Assembly (NCBI GenBank): GCA_944324205.1
Contig: CALUVK010000117.1
Location: 1 to 5,447, forward strand
Reading direction: 5' to 3'
DNA: 5,447 bases
From: Candidatus Gastranaerophilales bacterium
GTDB lineage: Bacteria > Cyanobacteriota > Vampirovibrionia > Gastranaerophilales > Gastranaerophilaceae
Shown here: piece after piece, positions 1 through 5,447 of the stretch
Numbering within the stretch: position 1 is the first letter of the stretch
Layout of the letters: each line of letters opens with the position of its first letter
Notes under the pieces: generated by a model
Told to the model about the DNA's origin: nothing
The model's input: only the letters and a program-made list of their open reading frames with translations
Databases searched by the model: none
Program-made: the position numbers and the translations under genes

Positions 1-34
1 AAAGAGAAAGAAAAGTACATATTTGAAATAAATA

Positions 35-43
35 TGGTATAAT
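35..43 (+). promoter_or_regulatory. Possible extended -10 element on the plus strand
   Basis: TGGTATAAT at 35-43 matches an extended -10 (TG-N-TATAAT) perfectly on the plus strand. No convincing -35 is found 16-18 bases upstream. A start near position 50 would run through the inner hairpin and then antisense to the end of the export-gate gene. In DNA this AT-rich the match may be chance. Confidence 0.22.
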
Positions 44-45
44 GG

Positions 46-123
46 TTTCAGGCATATAAATGTATGCCCAATGTAACACAATATGTATTGAGTTACATTA
101 GAGTTTCTGAAGCAGGCCTGAAA
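46..123 (-). other. Nested inverted repeats, possible multibranch RNA element
   Basis: An outer 8-bp dyad, TTTCAGGC (46-53) with GCCTGAAA (116-123), encloses a long inner hairpin at 70-99 and a tiny CTG/CAG hairpin at 107-115. The inner hairpin has 8 perfect pairs, one A/A mismatch, 4 more pairs (CAAT 79-82 with ATTG 87-90) and an ATGT loop. A GGCATA/TATGCC hairpin at 51-68 shares bases 51-53 with the outer helix, so the two would compete. It could be a structured 3' UTR, an intercistronic regulator, or an operator-like site acting as DNA. I recognise no known RNA family, and function is unknown. The pairings are seen directly; a role is inference. Confidence 0.4.
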
Positions 124-138
124 AGTTGATGTTATTTA

Positions 139-2229
139 TTAGTAGCCGGAGTTTTCTCCAATTGTATCAACTGCTTCTACCTTAATATCTGTTATTAGTT
201 CCGAATATGAAATTACGACAATTGTTGGAATATGTCTTTCAAGAAGTTGATAAAGAGGAAGTCTTATTCTTGGTGAGCACAAGATTACAGGTTGTTGTCC
301 AATTGATTGATGAGCACGCATTAATGTCATTGCTGTTGATTCAATTAAATCTTGTACTTGCATTGGATTTAATAAGAACATTGTACCTAATTCCGTTCTT
401 TGACAACTGTCATCAAGAGTTTTTTCCCATTCTGGAGAGAGGGTTAAAGCATATAATACATGATCTTTATCAACATTATTCAAGCAAATTTGACGGCCAA
501 GAGCAGCTCTCAAACGTTCCGATAAAATATCCGGTTCTTTAGAAAATCTTGCATAATCACAAAGACGTTCAAACACAAATATAATATCTTTTATAGAAAC
601 TTTTTCTCTGATTAAGTTTACAAAAATCTTTCTCAAATCAGATGTTGAAATAATAGCTGGAACAAGGTCGTTTACAAGCGTTGGATCTTGAGAACGTACA
701 AGTTCCATAAGCTTAAGAACATCTGTTTTTGTCATAACCTCATCAACGTGTTTTCTTACGCATTCCTGCAAGTGTGTAACAAGAACATCTGTTGCATCAA
801 CCGCAGTAACATTCTTGGTTGCACGTGCATCTTCCTGTGAAATCCAATAAGCTTGAGTTTGGTAAGTTGGATCAACTCCAACTATTGCATCTTCAGGAAT
901 TGTTTTCTTAACTGCATCCCACTGATCTGCAATTACCATGTATTTACCGGGGTACACAAAACCTGATGCTACAACGTTATTACGTATAGAAATTACATAC
1001 TCATTTGCTTCCAGAGCAGAAGAGTCCATAATACGAATATTTGGTAAAATATAACCCAACTCGTCTGTAACTCTTTGACGTAAAGCTGCAATTTTAGCAA
1101 GTAATTGACCTTCTTGGTCAGGATCCGCAATTACAAGAAGGCCTGCTCCGACCTGCAAACTCAAAACATCAACACCCAATCTTTCGTACATCTTATTCGG
1201 GTTAACTAGATCTTGCATATTTTGTCGAACGCTTTCTAATTGACCCAATTGAGATTGGACATCTGCATTAACTAATACTGAGAAGCCTGCAACTGCGAGG
1301 ATTATTGTAAATACCAGAAATGGTAAAAATGGTAATCCTGTAATCGGAGATGTAACTGTTATAAGGCCTAAGAACAATGCTGCAAAAAACAGTGAATATG
1401 GTTTTGATAGGATTTGCGAAGTTAAATCACCGCCTAATGAATTATTACCTGCAGAAGCACGTGTCATAACGATACCGGCTGCAATTGACATTAATAGAGA
1501 AGGAAGTTGTGATGCCAAACCATCACCAATAGTTAAAACAGTATACTTTGTAACTGCATCTGCGATTGGCATTTGATTTACCAAACAGCCTATAATCAAA
1601 CCACCTACAATATTTATAATAACAATGATAATACCTGCAATAGTATCACCCTTTACAAATTTCATAGAACCGTCCATAGAACCGAATAAGCTGGATTCTC
1701 TTTGTAAATCTTCACGACGTTTTACAGCTTCTTCAGGAGAAATTAATCCTGCATTAAAGTCAGCATCAATTGTCATTTGTTTACCTGGCATAGCATCTAA
1801 TGCAAAACGTGCTGCAACTTCTGCAATACGCTCAGCACCTTTTGTAATCACCATAAACTGAACGACTGTAATAATTAAGAAGATTACACCACCTACAATC
1901 ATATTACCGCCGGTTACAAAAGTCCCGAATGCGTGAATAACCTCTCCGGCATCACCTTTTGCTAAAATAAGACGGGTAGAAGCAATTGAAAGTACAAGGC
2001 GAAACATTGTTCCTAAAAGTATTATTGAAGGAAATGCTGCCAGTTCTAAAGGTTTTTGAACATATAAAGATATCATCAAAAGAACTATGCCTAGTGTAAT
2101 ATTTAAGCTTATGGAAAAATTTATAACCCAATTAGGCATCTCTATAATAAGAATTAATATTAAAACCATTACAAAGAGTGCTAAAAATATTTCACTTATA
2201 GGTTTATTTCCGCCGCCTTCCTGTGCCAT
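139..2229 (-). CDS. sctV: Type III secretion export gate protein, FlhA/SctV (FHIPEP) family
   Basis: This is the large inner-membrane export gate, which in the family forms a nonameric ring receiving substrates and chaperones and couples proton flow to export. At 696 residues it is full length. Eight hydrophobic segments lie at about 12-30, 34-58, 65-88, 105-129, 197-217, 240-256, 278-295 and 299-320. The family signature is clear: FRLVLSIASTRLIL (76-89), KGAERIAEVAARF (130-142), DAMPGKQM (145-152), MDGSMKFVKGD (185-195) with the conserved aspartate D195, and LTIGDGL (232-238). The cytosolic domain covers about 325-696, with NEYVI (409-413), LVPAIIS (522-528) and the RQIC motif (579-582). The SMKFVKGD motif and KGAER lean to non-flagellar SctV, while DFNAGLI resembles flagellar FlhA (DLNAGLI), so family membership is secure but the branch is not. 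The ATG overlaps the stop of the preceding SctL-like gene by one base (TAATG), implying translational coupling, and has a good Shine-Dalgarno. Confidence 0.95.
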   Translation of the reverse strand: MAQEGGGNKPISEIFLALFVMVLILILIIEMPNWVINFSISLNITLGIVLLMISLYVQKPLELAAFPSIILLGTMFRLVLSIASTRLILAKGDAGEVIHAFGTFVTGGNMIVGGVIFLIITVVQFMVITKGAERIAEVAARFALDAMPGKQMTIDADFNAGLISPEEAVKRREDLQRESSLFGSMDGSMKFVKGDTIAGIIIVIINIVGGLIIGCLVNQMPIADAVTKYTVLTIGDGLASQLPSLLMSIAAGIVMTRASAGNNSLGGDLTSQILSKPYSLFFAALFLGLITVTSPITGLPFLPFLVFTIILAVAGFSVLVNADVQSQLGQLESVRQNMQDLVNPNKMYERLGVDVLSLQVGAGLLVIADPDQEGQLLAKIAALRQRVTDELGYILPNIRIMDSSALEANEYVISIRNNVVASGFVYPGKYMVIADQWDAVKKTIPEDAIVGVDPTYQTQAYWISQEDARATKNVTAVDATDVLVTHLQECVRKHVDEVMTKTDVLKLMELVRSQDPTLVNDLVPAIISTSDLRKIFVNLIREKVSIKDIIFVFERLCDYARFSKEPDILSERLRAALGRQICLNNVDKDHVLYALTLSPEWEKTLDDSCQRTELGTMFLLNPMQVQDLIESTAMTLMRAHQSIGQQPVILCSPRIRLPLYQLLERHIPTIVVISYSELITDIKVEAVDTIGENSGY

Positions 2230-2996
2230 TAAATACCTTCTAATGCTTTCTTAATAATTTCTAATTGTGTATCAATAGATGCATCCACAATACCGTTATT
2301 TGTTTGAAAAATACATCCACCTTCTTCTATTGAGGGGTCTGATACAATATTTATTTTTGCATCTATTCCATATTGGTAAGTAATATTTGGAAGAGTGTCT
2401 TTGATGAATTGTACCGCTTGAGGTTTTACTCTTATATTTATCTTTGGTTCACTTTTTGACAAGCTTTTTAAGACATCTATAATTGTATTTATTAAAACTT
2501 GCGGATCACTTTCCACTTCTTTTTTAATTATTTTTTTTGCAATATCAACACTGATTTCAAGAATATCAGGAGCTATATATTCAAAAACATCTTTAGGTGC
2601 TTTCATAAATCCGGTAAAATTTTTCCTGAAATTTTCTATATCAGCATTTGCTTGTTCTAAACCTTTTCTATATCCTTCTTCAAACGCGGATTTTTTAATA
2701 TTTTCGGCTTCTTCCTGCGCACGCGATACAAGATTTCTATCGTCAATTCTTCTATAACCGCGTCTTCTTGAGCCTCTTCTTCGTTCTTGTCTCTGGGTAA
2801 AATCAATATTTTCTATATCAAATAAATCTATTTCAGGTTCAGAAGGAGACACTGGAACCTGTTCCGGAACAACAGTATTTTCAACGGCAAGAGCTTTTTC
2901 AGATTGAACAGAAGAAACTTTATTTATTTTTGTTTCCTGTTGTACAACCTCTTTTTCCCTCACCCTATACTTCTGGCTGTTTTTCTTTATTATCAT
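2229..2996 (-). CDS. sctL: SctL/FliH-like stator protein of the export ATPase complex (HrpE/YscL family)
   Basis: This is the cytoplasmic linker that in the family dimerises, binds the N-terminus of the export ATPase (SctN/FliI) and ties it to the C-ring or sorting platform; it is related to the b/delta stalk of F-type ATPases. Of 255 residues, about 1-70 are low-complexity and acidic. Residues 72-83 are an arginine-rich patch. Residues 90-125 form a helix with the family-like EGYRKGLEQA (107-116). Residues 138-255 are the conserved C-terminal domain: EISVDIAKKIIKKEV (147-161), the strand INIRVKP (186-192), and GGCIFQTNNGIVDASIDTQL (226-245), which is nearly diagnostic. It begins 7 bases after the stop of the upstream gene. 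No good Shine-Dalgarno precedes the ATG, so coupling from upstream is likely. An in-frame GTG at residue 12 is an alternative start. SctL and flagellar FliH cannot be separated from the sequence alone. Confidence 0.88.
   Translation of the reverse strand: MIIKKNSQKYRVREKEVVQQETKINKVSSVQSEKALAVENTVVPEQVPVSPSEPEIDLFDIENIDFTQRQERRRGSRRRGYRRIDDRNLVSRAQEEAENIKKSAFEEGYRKGLEQANADIENFRKNFTGFMKAPKDVFEYIAPDILEISVDIAKKIIKKEVESDPQVLINTIIDVLKSLSKSEPKINIRVKPQAVQFIKDTLPNITYQYGIDAKINIVSDPSIEEGGCIFQTNNGIVDASIDTQLEIIKKALEGI
2236..2241 (-). promoter_or_regulatory. Ribosome binding site of the export-gate gene
   Basis: AGAAGG on the minus strand, six bases before the ATG at 2229, lies inside the last codons of the SctL-like gene. 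It supports this ATG as the true start and fits coupled translation across the TAATG overlap. Confidence 0.75.
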
Positions 2997-3003
2997 AACT
3001 TAA

Positions 3004-4044
3004 TTATACACTTTCTTCGATATATTGTGCAACAATACCAGCAACTTTCAGCGGTAAATCAGAATATTCACCATCATATGCTTGAGTAATAAACCTTTTT
3101 ACTAACGGACGTTCATTTTTAATAATTTTTTCTATCTTTTCTCTTGGTGTTGAACGATAAATTCTTAACAAATCACCCAAAACATTTTCTTTAGTTAACT
3201 TACGTTTAACTGGTAAATATTCTTTCATTTCTTTTAAGCAGTCTGATATCAAATCGCCATCTATATGTGACTCTAAATCTGCCATATTCATATATTGTGA
3301 AATTGCAAGCGAATCTTCTGAATCAAATTTATTGAGAATTGTAGTAACTTTATCTTGTGAAAGAATTTTCAAAACAAGTGCTAAAGACATCAATTTCATT
3401 TGTTTATTGCTAATACCTTGCGGCATTGAAGCTAAAGCTTTTTCTTGTTTTTGTTTTTTTCGTCTTTCTTCTCTACGTTTTTGCGCTGCTTCAGCATTAC
3501 GTTCAGCTTCTTCTGCGGCAGCCTGCTTCTGTTTTTGCTGTTCTGCTTGCGCGGCTTTTGCCATAGCATCAATATTAGACTGACTTTCTGCCCGATTTTT
3601 TGTATTTTCGTCTATAACACCTTTTTTTTCAAGTTCTTCAATGCTTGAATTATAAACTTTTATTACATGATGTTCTACAGCTTGTAATAATTGGTCTTGT
3701 GGGATTTTACGGATAACTGCCTGTTTTGCAACTTCAAAAATTGTAAATGCAATTTTTTGCATTATACTATCCCAATATTGAGGAAGAATACCTGAATGAA
3801 TTAAATCTATTGATTTATGAAAAGACCATTCTGCAATTATCTGAGTTATGAAAACAGCCTGTTCCGGTGTAAGATTAAGTTGTGTATCATTATATAAAGC
3901 TTCGCCAGCCAATAATGTAAAATTCCCCAAAGTTTTTACAACATACTCTTTTTCCCTATCTTCTAGTTCTTTAGGCACAAGCTCTTTAGCTTGCTCCGCC
4001 ATGGATGTGGCAAATCCCTTATAGTCAAATCCTTCTATAGGCAT
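3004..4044 (-). CDS. Probable type III secretion ring-adaptor or sorting-platform protein with FliG-like C-terminal region
   Basis: This 346-residue cytoplasmic protein has no signal peptide or membrane segment. Three parts are visible. Residues 1-145 are a helical domain I do not recognise, rich in aromatics (AEWSFHKSIDLI at 71-82, QYWDSIMQKIAF at 89-100). Residues 150-205 are an Ala/Gln/Glu/Lys/Arg-rich linker that should be a single helix or coiled coil. Residues 212-346 resemble FliG N and M repeats: LALVLKILSQDKVTTILNKF (221-240) reads like the FliG-N start, and IIKNERPLVKRFI (307-319) like the FliG-M segment carrying the EHPQ motif, with ERPL instead. Only about 27 residues follow, so the FliG torque domain is missing. 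It is the first gene of the operon, seven bases ahead of the SctL/FliH-like gene, the place of fliG or sctK. The ATG is supported by a strong Shine-Dalgarno. Role in the export machine is likely from context; FliG homology is inference by eye. Confidence 0.75.
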   Translation of the reverse strand: MPIEGFDYKGFATSMAEQAKELVPKELEDREKEYVVKTLGNFTLLAGEALYNDTQLNLTPEQAVFITQIIAEWSFHKSIDLIHSGILPQYWDSIMQKIAFTIFEVAKQAVIRKIPQDQLLQAVEHHVIKVYNSSIEELEKKGVIDENTKNRAESQSNIDAMAKAAQAEQQKQKQAAAEEAERNAEAAQKRREERRKKQKQEKALASMPQGISNKQMKLMSLALVLKILSQDKVTTILNKFDSEDSLAISQYMNMADLESHIDGDLISDCLKEMKEYLPVKRKLTKENVLGDLLRIYRSTPREKIEKIIKNERPLVKRFITQAYDGEYSDLPLKVAGIVAQYIEESV

Positions 4045-4050
4045 AAATTT

Positions 4051-4056
4051 TCCTTC
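4051..4056 (-). promoter_or_regulatory. Ribosome binding site of the first secretion gene
   Basis: GAAGGA on the minus strand lies 6 bases before the ATG at 4044. It is the strongest Shine-Dalgarno in the window and fixes this start. It fits the first gene of an operon needing independent initiation. Confidence 0.7.
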
Positions 4057-4080
4057 CCAAGATATAATAATCCCGATTTT

Positions 4081-4109
4081 ATTATACTAGGCCTTATGTA
4101 CTTTATCAT
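4081..4109 (-). promoter_or_regulatory. Predicted sigma70-like promoter of the secretion operon
   Basis: On the minus strand, a perfect -10 TATAAT (4086-4081) lies exactly 17 bases downstream of ATGATA (4109-4104), a 4-of-6 match to TTGACA. Initiation near 4074 would give a leader of about 30 bases containing the Shine-Dalgarno. It sits in the only substantial gap before the three secretion genes, so they probably form their own transcription unit separate from lpxK. AT-richness makes chance matches possible. Confidence 0.5.
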
Positions 4110-4130
4110 CATATAATTTAATGATTTTTA

Positions 4131-4150
4131 GATAAAAGCAAATATTGCTT
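4131..4150 (-). terminator. Weak hairpin at the lpxK stop, possible terminator or attenuator
   Basis: On the minus strand AAGCAA (4150-4145), a 3-base loop and TTGCTT (4141-4136) form a 6-bp hairpin followed by a short T-rich stretch ending near 4131. It overlaps the first two bases of the lpxK stop codon. The stem is short and low in GC and the T-tract is interrupted, so read-through from lpxK into the secretion genes is likely. Confidence 0.3.
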
Positions 4151-5210
4151 ATTTATTGCTTATAGAAAATAATGACTTTACATCCAAAACTGTTTTTAAT
4201 TTAAGCGCATATATATTGGGTCTTTCAAATACTGCAAGTTTTACAGCATCTTTTTCTGTTGTTACAATATTACCTTCTATATTTTTAATATCATTTTCAA
4301 CATACTGGTGGTGGTCATCAAAAGAAAGTTTATTATTAATTTTGTAATCTTTTTCTAAAAATTTATAGAACTGTTCCGGCTGCCCTATTGCAGAGAGTGC
4401 TGTAATTTTTTCTCCCTTATCTAAATGTTCACCAGAGATAATATTATAAATATAATCCGGTTCTATTTTACATATACTAACTTTTTTATCAGTTATTTCA
4501 GAACACTCTGACAATTTAAAAAAATTTTTTTCCATTATACTTGCAAGATTTTCTGCTTTTTCGTGATTAATATTTTTGCTTACAACTAGCAATTTATCTA
4601 CTCTTTTAAAACCTTTCAAACTTTCTCTCAAAGGACCCGCCGGAAGTAAGCATTCATTACCAAACATTTTTTCTGAATCAACAAGAACTATATCCAGATC
4701 CCGATGCATTTTTCTATGTTGAAAAGCGTCATCTAAAAGAATCTTTGTAACACCAAGTTCTTCTACTGCATATTTAGCTGCTTTATATCTGTTTGCACAG
4801 GTTAAAACTGCACACATATTAAGATTTACGGCAAACCAGTAAGGTTCATCACCTGCCATATCAGCCTTATAGAATAAATTAATTCCGTCTGATATAACAT
4901 TTACTTTTTTATTATTTAATTTTCCGCCATAACCTCGCGAAATTATTGCAATACGTTCGCCTTTTTCGATAAAATATTTTGCAATCTCTGCTGTTACCGG
5001 AGTTTTTCCTACTCCACCCGTCGTAAAATTTCCTATTGATATTACAAATGCATTTACTTTTTTAGGTTTGAAAATATTCTTATCATATAAAAAATTTTTT
5101 AATCCACTCCCTACTCCATAAAATAAAGAACAAAACTTTAACAGATTAAATAAAAATCCATTAGCATCTTTTGTATAATGAAGTTGTGTTATTTTTGTCT
5201 TAATATTCAA
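4149..5210 (-). CDS. lpxK: Tetraacyldisaccharide 4'-kinase LpxK
   Basis: LpxK phosphorylates the 4' position of the tetraacylated disaccharide-1-phosphate to make lipid IVA, the sixth step of the Raetz lipid A pathway, at the cytoplasmic face of the inner membrane. The protein has 353 residues, close to the family norm (E. coli about 328). The P-loop is GNFTTGGVGKTP (60-71), followed by SRGYGG (91-96), GDEP (120-123), the Walker-B-like LDDAFQHRK (159-167; many relatives have DDGFQH), LLPAGPLRE (188-196), ALSAIGQPEQF (271-281), FDDHHQY (297-303) and VTTEKDAVKL (316-325). A hydrophobic N-terminal helix (about 19-40) fits membrane association. The start is TTG: there is no in-frame ATG before the P-loop and the frame closes at a TAG about 40 bases upstream. 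The Shine-Dalgarno is weak (GGGA, 9 bases away). It appears to be its own transcription unit, with a promoter and an upstream terminator. Confidence 0.96.
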   Translation of the reverse strand: MNIKTKITQLHYTKDANGFLFNLLKFCSLFYGVGSGLKNFLYDKNIFKPKKVNAFVISIGNFTTGGVGKTPVTAEIAKYFIEKGERIAIISRGYGGKLNNKKVNVISDGINLFYKADMAGDEPYWFAVNLNMCAVLTCANRYKAAKYAVEELGVTKILLDDAFQHRKMHRDLDIVLVDSEKMFGNECLLPAGPLRESLKGFKRVDKLLVVSKNINHEKAENLASIMEKNFFKLSECSEITDKKVSICKIEPDYIYNIISGEHLDKGEKITALSAIGQPEQFYKFLEKDYKINNKLSFDDHHQYVENDIKNIEGNIVTTEKDAVKLAVFERPNIYALKLKTVLDVKSLFSISNK

Positions 5211-5247
5211 TAGTTTATTTCCCGGATATTCAAGATATACTATGGCT

Positions 5248-5276
5248 ATTTTAGCAATAAATATTTAAATAATCAA
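5248..5276 (-). promoter_or_regulatory. Predicted sigma70-like promoter of lpxK
   Basis: On the minus strand TTGATT (5276-5271) is followed after exactly 17 bases by TAAAAT (5253-5248), 4-of-6 and 5-of-6 matches to the consensus boxes. Initiation near 5241 would give a leader of about 30 bases before the TTG start. It lies just after the terminator of the preceding gene, as expected for an independent lpxK transcript. Confidence 0.5.
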
Positions 5277-5291
5277 AAAACTTTATAAAAT

Positions 5292-5326
5292 AAAAAAGAC
5301 TGTTTAAATTTTAAACAGTCTTTTTT
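5292..5326 (-). terminator. Strong palindromic intrinsic terminator, symmetric
   Basis: A perfect 17-bp inverted repeat (5292-5308 with 5310-5326) has the core GACTGTTTAAA flanked by six A on the left and six T on the right. In practice the loop would open around the central AATT. It ends the transcript of the gene stopping at 5349, 22 bases upstream on the minus strand. The A/T flanks give a U-run on either strand, so it could work in both directions. Confidence 0.85.
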
Positions 5327-5348
5327 ATTTTTCAATTAATTGTGATGA

Positions 5349-5447
5349 CTATTTAATTTCGGCGTCATCCGTGGCCTGAAGCTGTTTTGACTTATAATTG
5401 TGGATGACTGCGTCAACCAGCAAGTCGTATGAAGAACTCTTTTCTAT
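5349..5447 (-). CDS. C-terminal fragment of an unrecognised protein, cut by the window edge
   Basis: The minus-strand frame is open from the right edge to a TAG at 5351-5349, giving 32 residues. It starts IEKSSSYDLLVDAVIHNYKS, continues with KQLQ and ends with an acidic tail (ATDDAEIK). It is too short to identify: one amphipathic helix (about SYDLLVDAVIHNYKSK) then a hydrophilic tail. Support for it being real is the terminator 22 bases after its stop and codons (GCC, GAC, CTG, ATC, CAG) that look selected rather than random. Its GC (about 41%) is higher than that of the neighbouring genes. Confidence 0.6.
   Translation of the reverse strand: MEKSSSYDLLVDAVIHNYKSKQLQATDDAEIK

Larger units (their letters stand above)
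1..138. other. Intergenic region after the export-gate gene, rich in inverted repeats
   Basis: I see no supportable gene here. On the minus strand it lies directly downstream of the export-gate stop codon. It holds several dyads: CATATTT (18-24) with AAATATG (30-36); GGCATA (51-56) with TATGCC (63-68); AATGTAAC (70-77) with GTTACATT (92-99); and a long-range pair, TTTCAGGC (46-53) with GCCTGAAA (116-123). None is followed on the minus strand by a clean T-run, although 17-1 reads as an interrupted pyrimidine tract. A classic terminator is therefore not evident, and the operon may continue beyond the left edge. Confidence 0.6.

Noticed and set aside
207..542. Plus-strand open frame of 111 codons opposite the 3' end of the export-gate gene
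   Set aside because: It lies wholly antisense to a well-conserved coding region, has no ribosome binding site or recognisable domain, and is explained as a shadow frame.
1625..1861. Plus-strand open frame opposite the conserved FHIPEP loop
   Set aside because: Antisense to the most conserved part of the export gate; the protein has no family character.
2904..3089. Short plus-strand hydrophobic frame across the junction of the adaptor and SctL-like genes
   Set aside because: Antisense to both genes; apparent hydrophobicity comes from T-rich complement of Lys/Glu-rich coding sequence.
3430..3597. Low-complexity stretch in the adaptor gene, considered as a tandem repeat
   Set aside because: The residues are biased (A, Q, K, E, R) but no repeated unit is present; it is better read as a coiled-coil linker.
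3332..3648. Two overlapping plus-strand frames rich in Cys, Phe, Ser and Ala
   Set aside because: Their composition is the mirror of the Lys/Gln/Glu/Ala-rich linker on the other strand, and no start signal is seen.
4518..4531. A7T7 palindrome inside lpxK
   Set aside because: It is inside coding sequence (Lys/Phe codons), has no GC stem, and is expected by chance in such AT-rich DNA.
1..5447. CRISPR array, tRNA, rRNA, insertion sequence or attachment site
   Set aside because: No regularly spaced repeats, no cloverleaf with an acceptor end, no rRNA-like stretch and no transposase or terminal inverted repeats were seen.

Overview
The window is AT-rich (roughly two thirds A+T by eye) and every gene I can support is on the minus strand, so it reads from the right end to the left. 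The presence of LpxK, a lipid A enzyme, points to a Gram-negative-type outer membrane. Strong A/T codon bias combined with lpxK and a divergent type III secretion locus would fit a gut-type non-photosynthetic relative of the cyanobacteria (Vampirovibrionia/Gastranaerophilales). That placement is a low-confidence inference from general impression, not from a marker gene.

Layout in reading order: (1) 5447-5349, the last 32 codons of an unrecognised gene, followed by a strong palindromic terminator at 5326-5292. (2) A sigma70-like promoter at 5276-5248 and lpxK (5210-4149, TTG start), the lipid A 4'-kinase. (3) A 104-base gap with a weak hairpin at the lpxK stop and a good promoter at 4109-4081. 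(4) A compact three-gene type III secretion operon: a 346-residue protein with an unknown helical N-terminal domain, a charged coiled-coil linker and a C-terminal part resembling FliG (4044-3004); a SctL/FliH-like stator (2996-2229); and the FlhA/SctV export gate (2229-139). The last two overlap by one base. (5) 138 bases after the export gate that hold nested inverted repeats and no gene I can support.

The three operon genes should work together at the cytoplasmic face of a type III secretion or flagellar export machine. FlhA/SctV forms the nonameric export gate in the inner membrane. SctL/FliH links the export ATPase to the rest of the machine. The first protein sits where fliG (fliF-fliG-fliH) or sctK (sctJ-sctK-sctL) is normally found and could be the ring adaptor or sorting-platform component. 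No ATPase, ring, needle, filament or motor gene lies in the window, so flagellar versus non-flagellar identity is not settled. Some export-gate motifs lean to the non-flagellar SctV branch.

The most interesting object is the 346-residue protein. It looks like a composite of a novel domain with FliG-N/M-like repeats but has no room for the FliG torque domain, which would suit a non-rotating secretion system.
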